NCBI RefSeq assembly: GCF_019966535.1
Contig: NZ_JAIMID010000002.1
Location: 434,001 to 498,000 of the forward strand
DNA from: Mesobacterium pallidum
GTDB taxonomy: Bacteria > Pseudomonadota > Alphaproteobacteria > Rhodobacterales > Rhodobacteraceae
Length of the DNA: 64,000 nucleotides
Direction: 5' to 3'
Made by a program: the position numbers and the translations under genes
Shown here: positions 41,951 to 52,300 of the stretch, one piece after another
How the letters are laid out: each line of letters begins with the position of its first letter
Numbering within the stretch: the first letter of the stretch is position 1
Notes under the pieces: generated by a model
What the model was told of the DNA's origin: nothing
The model's input: the letters and a program-made list of their open reading frames with translations, nothing else
The model's database searches: none

Positions 41951-44118
41951 AGCGCGAGCCGCGACAGGAAGGTCTGGCGGATCGCCCGCCAGATGCGCGG
42001 CGCCAGCGGCGTGAGGCCATGGTCGAAGCGGACCCAGACCAGCTGGCCCACTGCCACGTCGGAAAAGGCGAGGTCGGTGGTGATCTCGGCCAGGTGGAAG
42101 GGCTGCGCGGTGCGGCGGGCATTCTCGTCCGAGGGGTCCATGACCAGGGGCCCGCCAGCGGCCTGCGAGAGGCCCGGGTGGTCCAGCTGCCGCGTCGCCT
42201 CGGGCGCCAGAGCGGTGAGCGTTGCAGGCAGCGCGTCGAAGCCCCGGCCGGGGATCAGCAGGGTAACGGCGGCAGGCGCGGCGCTGACAAGGTCGATGCG
42301 GGAGGCAGGCACGGCCGCCCGCAGGTCGACCCGCGCGGCATCGGGCAGAAGGAAGCCCAGCTCGGCCCCTTCCGACAGGCCCCGGCCGGGCACGAAGATC
42401 TCGGGCCGGGCAAGGAAGCGGCCGGGCGCATCCGCCGCGACGGCAAGGCGAGCAAGGTCGGCCTGCAGCTCGGCCTGCTCCTCGGCCAGGTAGCCGATCT
42501 CGGCCCGGGTCCGTGCGGCCTGGTCGCCGGTGGCGGCGTCCGCCTCGAACCGGGCGAGCCGCGCGTTCGCGGTCTCCAGCCGTGCTTCGACCACGGCCAG
42601 CTGGTTTTCAGCCAGCGGCGCGCCGAGGCGGGCGAGAACCGCGCCGCCATCCACATGCGCGCCCGAGGGGACGGCACGCGTTGTGATCAGCGCCTGCACC
42701 GGCGCCGCGATTCGGGCAGAGTCAGGCGCGACCACGGTAGCCGGCGCGACGGTGCCATGGGGCAGCGGCACCAGTGTCAGCAGCGCGGCCGGGATGCCGA
42801 CCAACAGCAGGGTTACGCCCCAGGCCTTGCGCCGGTTGGTCGTCAGCCGCGGGTTGGTGACCAGGTGCCAGACCCCTTGCGCGATGGGCAGCACGATGGT
42901 CGAGGTCACCGACCAGGTCGCCAGCGCCAGCCCGACGACGCGGTAAGTCTGCGCCACAAACAGTGCGATCGAGAGGGTGAGGAAGATCCGGTAAGCATAG
43001 GAAAGCGGATGATAAAGCGCGAACCACCAGGTCTCGGACCGGGTGCGGGCGGGATTCTCCCAGCTGTCCATGCCGTAGAGCTTGGCGTGCAGCAGCCAGC
43101 CCCACCATTTCTGGCTGCGCCCGGCCAGGTTCTGCACGCCGATGAGGTCCGACAGCATGAAATAGGCGTCGAAACGGAGCAGCGGATTGCCGTTGAAGAG
43201 GAAGGTCGAGACCCCCGCGATCAGCAGCGTGTTGAAGGCGATGGCCGTCGCCGCACCCGTCTCGGCGTTCAGCCAGACGAACATGGCGAGCGTGGCCAGC
43301 AGCGCCTCGGCCATCATGCCGGCGCCGCCCACCACCAGCCGCGCCCGGCGCGAGCGGAAGGCGGCGGCCTCGGACGCGTCGACGTAGGGCGCGGGCAGGA
43401 AGACCAGGAACATGATGCCGAATTCGCGCACCTGCCCGCCCCAATGGCGCACGGCCCAGCCGTGGGCCATCTCGTGCAGGGCCTTGGCGAAGGGGAAGAC
43501 CAGCGCCGCCACCAGCAGGTTGTCGGCCGCCAGCGCGCGGTCGATGATCGCGCCGCTCAAGGTGTCCCAATGGGTCACGGCCTGCACGGCAAGCCATGTG
43601 ACGGCCATCAGCCAGAGCAGCAGGCCGACCCAGGAAAACAGCGGCCGCACAAAGGGATAGGTGGCGTTTATGATGCGGACGGGATCGAATAGCGGCACCC
43701 GGATGAAGAGCGGGGATTTCAGCTTTTGCACGATCTTCTGGCGCTGCATCCGCCGGGCGCGGTGGCCGAATTCGGCCAGGCTGGGCGCGGTGCCGGCGTT
43801 CAGCGCATCGGCCTGGTGCAGCTGGCCCAGCAGCCGGATCGTTTCGTCCTGCCCCGGCGCGCCGTCGCCGAAGCGGTCGAGCACCCGGCGCCAGATCGCA
43901 TCCAGCGTCTGCCGCCCGTCAAAGGCGCCGATGATCGCGTAACTCGCCGCATCCAGGCGAAAAAAGCGGTTGGTCTCGGGGGCCGACAGGATGTGCCAGA
44001 CCTCGCCCTGTTCCACCCGCCGCGTCACACGAACGCCGGGGCGCAGGCGCGGCGCGATGCCCTCGACCTTGTACCAATAGGGCGAAAAGAGCGGCGCGTC
44101 CTGGGTGGGCGCGCTCAT
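41947..44118 (-). CDS. PqqD-like / M50 site-2 protease / HlyD-like fusion protein
   Basis: This 723-residue membrane protein has three parts. A PqqD-like winged domain (about 20-105, 'FFRLDAASYAIIGAFDGRQT') can bind peptides. An intramembrane metalloprotease follows, with H215-E-M-A-H219 in 'KALHEMAHGWAVRHWGG' and the third ligand in 'FNGNPLLRFDAYFMLSD' (Asp317), amid six or more membrane segments. The C-terminal part (about 460-723) has lipoyl/coiled-coil features of HlyD ('RIAAPVQALITTRAVPSGAH', 'RLETANARLARFEAD'). Protease ligands are intact, so cleavage of a membrane-embedded or exported segment is possible. It overlaps both neighbours by ATGA. Confidence 0.9.
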   Translation of the reverse strand: MSAPTQDAPLFSPYWYKVEGIAPRLRPGVRVTRRVEQGEVWHILSAPETNRFFRLDAASYAIIGAFDGRQTLDAIWRRVLDRFGDGAPGQDETIRLLGQLHQADALNAGTAPSLAEFGHRARRMQRQKIVQKLKSPLFIRVPLFDPVRIINATYPFVRPLFSWVGLLLWLMAVTWLAVQAVTHWDTLSGAIIDRALAADNLLVAALVFPFAKALHEMAHGWAVRHWGGQVREFGIMFLVFLPAPYVDASEAAAFRSRRARLVVGGAGMMAEALLATLAMFVWLNAETGAATAIAFNTLLIAGVSTFLFNGNPLLRFDAYFMLSDLIGVQNLAGRSQKWWGWLLHAKLYGMDSWENPARTRSETWWFALYHPLSYAYRIFLTLSIALFVAQTYRVVGLALATWSVTSTIVLPIAQGVWHLVTNPRLTTNRRKAWGVTLLLVGIPAALLTLVPLPHGTVAPATVVAPDSARIAAPVQALITTRAVPSGAHVDGGAVLARLGAPLAENQLAVVEARLETANARLARFEADAATGDQAARTRAEIGYLAEEQAELQADLARLAVAADAPGRFLARPEIFVPGRGLSEGAELGFLLPDAARVDLRAAVPASRIDLVSAAPAAVTLLIPGRGFDALPATLTALAPEATRQLDHPGLSQAAGGPLVMDPSDENARRTAQPFHLAEITTDLAFSDVAVGQLVWVRFDHGLTPLAPRIWRAIRQTFLSRLAL

Positions 44119-45935
44119 GGCCAGAGGCTCCAGAGCTTGAGGCGCAGGCTTTCGGCATAGGGTTTGGCCCAGGTCAGCACCCAGAGGTCGCGGCCGGTGA
44201 CGACCTTGGCGACGCCCTCCATCCCGAGGCCGAGGTCGGGGGGCACCTCGCCCGTCAGCTCGGCGTTGACGCGGAAGGTGTTTTCGCCATCCCGCGCCTC
44301 GGTCAGCGGGGTCACCTGCGTGACCTCGAAGGGCAGCGCGCGGTCCGGCATGGCCGAGAGGCGCAGCGTGCCCGCCTGCCCCACGGCGACGCGGTCGATG
44401 GCGGCGTCGGGCACGTGCAGCGTCAGGCTGCGCCGTTCCAGCGGGGCCAGCACCATCAGCTCGGCCCCGCGCGCGACGGGGGCGCCGACCTTGCCCTCGG
44501 TCTGGTCCAGCGTGACCGTGCCGTCGAAGGGCGCGCGCATCCGCCCCGCCTCGAGCTGGGCATTGACCAGCGCGAGCTGGGCGTCGATTTCGGCGATCTC
44601 GGCGGTCAGGACCGACAGGGCGGCGCGGTCGTTCTGGGCCACGGCCGCGTCGCGCTCGATCTCCTTCTGGCGGCGGGTCGCCTCCTGCCGCAGGCGGTCG
44701 AGCTGCAGCTCCTGTTCGTCGAGGCGGGCGAGTTCCTGCCCCTGCACCACCCGGTCGCCCACGCGCACGAGGCGTTCGTCGAGGAAGCCGTCGAAGGGGG
44801 CCGAGATGACGACGCGGCCGTCCGAGGTGATCTCGGCATCCGCCGTCACGCGCGCGGGCGCTGTGACGGTGGCCCCGGCGATCACCAGCCCGATCAGCAC
44901 CAGCGCGGCCAGCTTCCAGCCCAGCGCCTTGGGGCCAAGGACCTGGCCAAGCGCATGGGCGATGCCCTCGAAAGCCCGGGTGATCCAGAAGCGATCGTCG
45001 CGGCGCTTGACCTCAAGCAGGGGCGCCAGCGCGTCGCCGGCGATGTCGAGCGCGGCAAGGTGGCGGGCGGCGGCGTCCGGGTCGGCGAATTCGGCCAGGA
45101 TCACGCCCCAGGGGTCCTGGATGTCGCCGATGGGTAGCGCCGCGACCGAGCCGCTGCCGCTGGCCCGGGCCAGCGCCTCGGACTGGCGGCGCGACAGGGC
45201 GGCGGCATCGTCGCCCGCGGGCCAGGTGACGGCGTCGCGCTGGTCCAGCGCCTCGTCGGCGGCGGCGGTCAGCAGGTCGAGCGCGCGGGAGCGGCCGGCG
45301 GTGTCGGCCACATGGCTCATCGCCTCGATCTTCGCCCCCCGCCGCCTTGCGCGGGCGATGGCGACACGATCGGCGCCGAAGGCCAGCGCCAGCTCGGTCG
45401 CGGCGGTGCGGGCGGCGTCCTTGTAGCCGCGTGTTTCCAGCGCCCGGGCCAGCAGGCGCAGGGCGCGGATCGGGCCGTCATCGCGAGTCGCCTGGGGTGC
45501 CACGGGCAGGTCGCGCAGGGACTGGCGGTGCAGATGCGCCTCGACCCCCGCCGCGCCCCACTGCAGGCGGGTCAGCGCGCGGGTGCCGGCCTCGGGCGTC
45601 TCGGCCGGGATCTCGGCCGCTGCAACAGCGAGGGTGCCGCCCGCGTTGATCGCCATGGCGACGGCCACGCGCCCCGGCCCGGCCTGGCGCAGGGCGGGCT
45701 TGCCATGTTCGGCCACGGCGCCCACGGCGGCGCGCACCGGCTCGGACGGGTCCCAGTCCGACGGCGCACGGCCCTGAGGGCGCAGAACCCCGTCGGGTTC
45801 GCGCACGAGCAGGAGGACCGAGGCGCCCTCTCCCAACTCGCGGGCCTGGCCCGCCGTCCAGCCCATGGCAAAGAGCACATGGGCAGACAGCGGCGCGGCC
45901 GGTTCAGACGTCGAGTTTGCCGAAAAGCTGTTCAT
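44115..45935 (-). CDS. GAF-like domain fused to HlyD-type adaptor
   Basis: This 606-residue protein has a cytoplasmic N-terminal half (1-330) with a GAF-like region ('FGADRVAIARARRRGAKIEA', 'GSVAALPIGDIQDPWGVILA'). One membrane segment ('GWKLAALVLIGLVIAGATVT') is followed by a periplasmic HlyD half: a lipoyl half 'RVVISAPFDGFLDERLVRVG', a coiled coil (about 425-480), a second lipoyl half 'RMRAPFDGTVTLDQTEGKVG', and a beta-barrel. A cytosolic sensor-like domain directly on a membrane-fusion protein is unusual. The start overlaps the DUF3467 gene by 32 bases; the end overlaps the M50 gene. Confidence 0.87.
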   Translation of the reverse strand: MNSFSANSTSEPAAPLSAHVLFAMGWTAGQARELGEGASVLLLVREPDGVLRPQGRAPSDWDPSEPVRAAVGAVAEHGKPALRQAGPGRVAVAMAINAGGTLAVAAAEIPAETPEAGTRALTRLQWGAAGVEAHLHRQSLRDLPVAPQATRDDGPIRALRLLARALETRGYKDAARTAATELALAFGADRVAIARARRRGAKIEAMSHVADTAGRSRALDLLTAAADEALDQRDAVTWPAGDDAAALSRRQSEALARASGSGSVAALPIGDIQDPWGVILAEFADPDAAARHLAALDIAGDALAPLLEVKRRDDRFWITRAFEGIAHALGQVLGPKALGWKLAALVLIGLVIAGATVTAPARVTADAEITSDGRVVISAPFDGFLDERLVRVGDRVVQGQELARLDEQELQLDRLRQEATRRQKEIERDAAVAQNDRAALSVLTAEIAEIDAQLALVNAQLEAGRMRAPFDGTVTLDQTEGKVGAPVARGAELMVLAPLERRSLTLHVPDAAIDRVAVGQAGTLRLSAMPDRALPFEVTQVTPLTEARDGENTFRVNAELTGEVPPDLGLGMEGVAKVVTGRDLWVLTWAKPYAESLRLKLWSLWP

Positions 45936-46260
45936 ATTCCTTGACGCGCCGATCGAGCAGGAGGGACAGGCGCTTGGCCGCGTAGGGCGAGAGCACGATG
46001 CGGTCCGAAAGGCGCACGACCAGCTCTTCCTGGCCGGTGGCGTTCCAGGTCTGGTTGGTGCCGAAGAGCAGCGTCATTTCCTCGCGCGTGGCCAGCACGT
46101 TGACCACGTTGGCAAAGGACGAGCCCATGTCGCTGTCGTCCCAGCGCACGCGCGGGACGGCGGTCCCCAAGGGGGGCATCTGCGGCGCGCTGGTCTCGGC
46201 CTTGGCCTCGGCCGCGTCGTCCTTGGGCGTGGCCTTGGCCTTGTCCTTGGTCTCGGTCAT
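45904..46260 (-). CDS. DUF3467 domain protein
   Basis: This 118-residue cytosolic protein has a charged low-complexity N-terminus (1-35) and a DUF3467-type domain ('VRWDDSDMGSSFANVVNVLA', 'FGTNQTWNATGQEELVVRLS', 'IVLSPYAAKRLSLLLD', 'YEQLFGKLDV'). DUF3467 is of unknown function. It is the first gene after the giant protein, 67 bases on, with AGGA before the ATG, and its 3' end overlaps the GAF/HlyD gene. That position suggests a chaperone or regulator role for the export system, which is a guess. Confidence 0.85.
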   Translation of the reverse strand: MTETKDKAKATPKDDAAEAKAETSAPQMPPLGTAVPRVRWDDSDMGSSFANVVNVLATREEMTLLFGTNQTWNATGQEELVVRLSDRIVLSPYAAKRLSLLLDRRVKEYEQLFGKLDV

Positions 46261-46327
46261 CTCAATATCCTGACATAATAATCGGTTAGGTGTCACGCGT
46301 TCCGGCAGAGCCGAGGCCGAAGCGGCC

Positions 46328-49300
46328 TCAGCTCCAGTCGATCGCCGCCTGAGGGTGCGCCAGCAGCATCTGATCCGCAAGCCCCGTCTCGTCGCCCGCG
46401 CCGGTATCTATCGACAGCACGGTTTCCTCGAGCGCGAAGGTGCCGCCGGCCAGGATGGCCCCCCGCGCGCCGTAGATGCGCAGCGTGACGTCGCCCTCGG
46501 CCAGGTCCAGCGCCTTGGCCAGGAAGGCCATGCGCCGGCCCGTGGGGATGAAGGCCTCGCCCTCTTCCAGCACGCCCGAGGCGGACTCGATCGTGTAGAG
46601 GAAGGACACAGGCTCGGTCGCGGCACGGTCAAGCCGCACCACGAATTCGGCCCGGTCCCAGCCGCCGGGGGCAGTGCCAAAGCCCGACCGCTCGACCGAC
46701 AGCGTGGGCTGCCAGATGCGGATCGGCTCGGACAGCACCAGCGGGCTGGTCGTCGCCTCGCCCGGAGCGCCCCAGTCGACGGTTTGCGACGGGGCTGCGG
46801 GCGCGGCGGTCACGTTGACCGTCACCGACAGCAGCGTCTCGTAGCCGCCCTGGTCGATGGCCGCCACCTCGAAGACCCGCACCCCGGTGCTTGCGCCCGC
46901 AGGCACGGACCAGTCGACCCGGCCCGTCGGAGAGACGGTCAGCAGGCCCGGCCCGGACCGTTTTTCGAACGTCAGCGCGCCGCCGTCCGGGTCCTCGGCC
47001 CGCCAGCCGAGGAACAGGGTGAGCGTCTCGCCTGCCGTCACGTTCTGCGCCGGCGGCGTGTTGGTCCAGACCGGGGCCCGGTTCACCACGTCGATCAGCA
47101 GCGGGGTGCTGGTGGTCGCGCCGTGTTCGTCCGTCACGTTCAGCGTCCAGCTGATCGTCTCGGTCGGCTTGCCGTACCAGGGCGACCAGGTGATTTCCCC
47201 GGTCGCGGCGTCGATGGACGCCTGGCCCGGCGCCCCGTCGAGGCCGTATGTCACGGCGTCGCCCTCGACATCGTTGACATGGGCCGAGGCGTCGAAGGTC
47301 AGCAGGCCGCCCGCGAAGACCTGCGGCGTGGGCAGGCCGTTCACCCGCGGCGCGAGGTTGACGTCGATGGTAAAGGACGTCTCGGTCTCGGTCCCCGCCG
47401 CGTCGATGGCCGCCACGGTGAAGGTCTTGAGGCCCGTGGACACCCAGACCGGCAGGTCCCAGGTGAAGAGGCCCGTCGCGCCGTCCAGCGCGCCCGTGCC
47501 GGGGCCGCCGCGCAGCTCGTAGGCCAGCACGCCGCCCTCGGGGTCACTGGCAAAGGCGGTGAGGTCGATGGTGACCACGTCGCCTTCGTTCGCATCGCGC
47601 GGCGGGATGGCGGCCCATTCGGGCGCGCTGTTGGTCACGTCGATGCGCAGCGTTTCCAGCGTCTCGGCGCCCAGTGCGTCGATGGCGGCGATCACCACCT
47701 CGACCGGGCCGGTCGGCTGGCTCAGCGGCACGGTCCAGTCGAACCGGCCGCCGGCATTGACGCTGGCCCCGGCGGGACCCGAGCGCATCTCGAAGGTCAC
47801 GTCCGTGCCCTCGGGATCGGTCACGCGCCAGCCCAGGAACAGGCGGATGGCATCGCCCGCATCGGCCGCCTGGTTCGGGATCGGATCGGTCCAGACTGGT
47901 GCCGCGTTGGTCACCTCGAGCGTGATGGTCTGCACCGTCTCGAGGCCTGCGGCGTCGATGGCGGCCACGTCGAAGGTGACCGGGCCCGACGGCTGATCCA
48001 GCGGCACATCCCAGCTGAGACGCCCCTTGGCGTTCAGCGTGGCGCCCGCCGGGCCATCGCGCAAGGCAAGACTGATGTTGCCGCCATCCGGGTCCTCGAC
48101 CCGCCACTTGAGGAAGATGCGGAAGTTGTCGCCCGCATCCGCCGTCTGAACGGGCGGCGTGTTGGTCCAGACCGGCGCCCGGTTGATGACCTCGATATCG
48201 AGGTCCGAGCTGGCCTGCACGCCGTGTTCATCCGTCGCGGTCAGTGTCCAGGTGACGATCTCGCTGGGCTTGCCCAGGCGCGGGGTCCAGCTGATGACAC
48301 CCGTCGTGGCGTCGATCGAGGCGCTGCCGGGCGCGCCGACCAGGCCGTAGGTGACCGCGTCCCCCTCGACATCGTTGACGAAGGCCGAGGCGTCGAAGCT
48401 GAGCGCACCGCCCGCAAAGACCTGCGGCACCGGCAGCTCCCATATCTTGGGCGCGAGGTTGATGTCGATGGTAAAGGAGTTCTCGGTCTCGTTCCCGGCC
48501 GCGTCGATGGCCGCCACGGTGAAGGTCTTGATCCCGGTGGACACCCAGACCGGCAGGTCCCAGGTAAAGAGGCCGGTGGCCCCGTCCAGCGCGCCCGTGC
48601 CCGGTCCGCCGCGCAGTTCGTAGGCCAGCACGCCGCCTTCGGGGTCGCTGGCAAAGGCGGTGAGGTCAAGCGTGACCGTCTCGCCTTCGTTCGCGTCCAT
48701 CGGAGGGATCACCAGCCAGTCGGGCGCGGCATTGGTTACCACCACGTCGAAGCTTGCCGTCGTCTCGACCCCGGCGGCATCGATGGCCGCCACGGTAAAG
48801 CTGACCGGCCCGGAGAGCGTGTCGCCCGGGATCGACCAGTCCAGCCGTCCGCCGGCATCGACCGTGGCCCCGGCCGGGCCGCTGCGCAGCTCGAACGTCA
48901 GATCCGTGCCCTCGGGGTCGGTCGCCCGCCAGGCCAGGAACATGCGGAAATCCTCGCCCGCATTGGCCGGCTGGTCGGGAACCGCATCCCAGACCGGCGC
49001 CGCGTTCGCGACATTGACCGTAACCGTCAGCTCGGATGCGTTGCCCGCCGCGTCGATGGCGGCAAGGGTGATGTCGACCGCGCCGTTCGGCATGCTCGCC
49101 GGAACGGCCCAGTCGATCCGGCCGCCTTCGTTCACAGTGACACCCGCCGGGCCGTCGACCAGCGCGAAGGTCAGCGCGCCGCCCTCGGGGTCTTCGGCGC
49201 GGAACGCCGTGAAGAGGCGGAAGTCGCTGCCGGCATCCACCGATTGCACCGGCGGTGCATTGACCCAGACGGGTGCGGCGTTGGTGACGTCAAGCGCGGC

Positions 49301-52300
49301 CGATTGCAGCGTCTCGTTGCCCGCGGCATCGATCGCCGCGATCTCGAGCTGGACAAGCCCGTCCGGCTGGTCCAGCGGCACGGCCCAGGTCAGCTCTCCG
49401 GCCGGGGTCAGGGTGGCACCCGCCGGGCCGCTGCGCAGCTCGAACGTGATGGCGCCGCCCTCGGGGTCCTCGACGCGCCAGCCGAAGGCCATCGAGAAGG
49501 TCGTGCCCGCCGTCGCCTGCCGCACCGGCGGCGTGTTGGTCCAGACCGGTGCCGCGTTGGTCACATCGATGCGCACGATCCGGGTGTTGGCATTGCCAAC
49601 GTTGTCCATGGCCTCGACCGTGAACTCGTAGCGGTCGGTGGCGGCATCCAGCGGCGGCGTCCAGGTGAACTGGCCGGTGACCGGGTCGATGGCCGCGCCC
49701 GCCGGGCCGCTGATCAGCGTGTAGCCCAGCGCGCCGCCCTCGGGGTCGAAGACATAGGCCGCGACATCCACGACCGCCTCTTGTCCGGCGTCGGTGGCGA
49801 CCGGGGTGATGTAGGTCCAGCTCGGGTTGCGGTTGGTCACGTCGATGCGCAGGGTCCGCTCGTGGTCGAGCCCCTCGTCATCCACGACCGCCACGTCGAA
49901 CACGACGCGGTCGGTCGGCTGGTCCACGGGCGCGGTCCAGCTGAAGAGGCCCGTCACCGGATCCAGCGTCGCGCCGGCCGGACCGCCGCGCAGCTCATAG
50001 GTCAGCGGATCGCCGTTGGCATCGCTCGAGATCGCGGCAAGGTCGATCTGGAAGGTCTCGCCCGCGAACATGTCCTGCACCGGGATGAAGGACATGACCG
50101 GCGCGATGTTCCCCTCGGTCACGTTCAGCGTCACGATGGCCGTGGAGGAGGTGAGCGCATTGCCGGTCGAGCCCGCCGGATCGCCGGTGTCGGTCACGTT
50201 GAATTCGAAGGTCACCTGGCCCGAGAAGGTCGCAGGGGCGAGGTATTCGAACACCAGGTCGCTGATGCGGGTCAGCGTGCCGGTGGCCGGCGGGGTCGTG
50301 ATCTCGGCCCGCAGGTTGGCGGCCGGGGTCTCGAGGTCGGTGCCCGAGAGCACCAGCGTGGTGGTCACGCCGCCGGTCACCTCGACCGTCTGGGCGGTCG
50401 CGGTGGGGGCGTCGTTCACCGGGATCACGCTGATCGACACGGTGGCCGAGGCGGTACCCAGCTTGCCGTCGTCGACCACGAAGCCGAAGGTATCTCCTTG
50501 CGTCGAATCCGCGTCGGGGCGGTAGGTGACCGTGCCGGCGACGGGGTCGAAATTCTCGAGCGTGCCGTGCTGCGGCGCGCTGGTGATCGTGTAGACCAGG
50601 TCGTCCCCGTCCACGTCGCTGGCGGTCAGGGCGATCAGGACGCTGCCGTCCTCTGTCACGTTTGTGACCACCGGGGTGGCCACCGGCGCGGTGTTCGACG
50701 ACCGGTCGACCTCGAAGATATGGACGTAATCGCCGCCCTCGGTGCCGTTGTCGTCGCCGTCCAGCCGGTTGCCGGCGGTGTCGTAGATCGCCAGCGTGCC
50801 CGACAGGGTCAGGCGCCACATACCATCGGCCAGCGGGGCGTCGAAGCCCAGCACCAGGTCGGTTTCGGGGAAGGAATAGGACGGAGTCACCGCCACGACC
50901 ACGTCGTCGCCGGTGTCGAAGATGCCGTCCACCCCGGCGCCGCGCAGCTCGTAGTTGGCAGGGCTCCGGGCCGAGACCAGTTCCAGCGCCTCGCTCGTCT
51001 CGATCGAGATCGAGGTGAAGGCAAGGTCGGTCGTGCCGCCGGGCGCCGGCAGCGCGGGGATCGACACCACCGTCGGCGGGGTCACGTCGCCCGAGTCGCC
51101 CTGGAATTCCAGCGCGCCGATGTCGAAGTAGTTCAGCCCCGGCGCGCGCGCCCAGTCGCGGGTCGCGCCATCGGTCGGGATCGCCCCGTTCAGGTTCGAA
51201 TAGACGAAGGTCTCGCCATTGCCGGCCGACAGACCGACGCGGGCGCGGCTGTCATTGTTGCCGGCGCCGTATTCGAATTCGACCGTTCCGTCGTCATGCA
51301 GGATCACGGCAAAGTTAAGCTGCTCGGTGGTCGGCAACCCTTCGGTCGTGCCCGCCCAGCGGAACTTGACCCAGCTGTCATCGACGGCCTGGCTGCGGAA
51401 CACCCCGTCGGTGCCGCTCGTGTAGGTCCGCATCTCGGTCCAGAAGGGCGCGATGATCGGCCGGGACAGGAAGTTTTCCTCGGTGTTGGGGTAGTTCGGG
51501 CTTTGCGTGCCGAATTGCAGGTAGCCGTCGCTGACCACGCGGACCGAGGTGTATTCCTGGCCCTGGTAGTAGAAGCTGAACGGCAGCGCCTCGTCGCGGT
51601 AGCTGTTGGTCGTGCGCAGGCCGATCTCGGCCCCGTCATAGGCAAAGCTGCCGGTGCCGGGTGTTTCGATGAAAAGCTCGAACCCGTCGCCGGTGTTGGC
51701 GGTGGTCGGGTCGTCCGACCGCACGCGGCCGAAGAAATCGTGCAGCAACGCGCCGTAGGCCGTGCCGCTGTCGATCGCCAGGCTTCCCGCGTCGAGGTTG
51801 AAGTTGTCGTCGGCCCCGCCGCCCAGCGCGCTGTCGAGCCCGCCCAGCACGTTGTCGGCCCCGTCGATGTCGAGGAAGACCGGATCGCCCTCGACGCTGC
51901 CCAGCCCCTCGCCCGAGGCGGCGCGCCAGGCCGCGAGGTCGGTCTGCACGATGGCGCCCCAGGTGCCCACATCGGCCACGCCGGTGCCGCGGAAGAACAG
52001 GTTGTAATCCGAATTGACCGTGCCGCCGGTGCCGGTGACGCGGATCACGCTGCCCTGGTCCGATTGCAGGATGTTGTTGCGCAGGAACACGTTGGGCGTC
52101 GAGGCCGTGATGTCCAGCGCCGTGCCCACCGACTGGTAGATCGTGTTGCCGATGATGCGGGTGTAGCCGTTGCCCTGGTGCAGCACGCCGACGTTGGTGT
52201 TGTCGTAGATGACGTTCTGGCGCAGCGTGTGGGCGGTGTAGGTGCCGCTGTCCATCTGCACGCCGGTCGCGTTGGAATAGACCTTGTTACGCAGGAAGGT

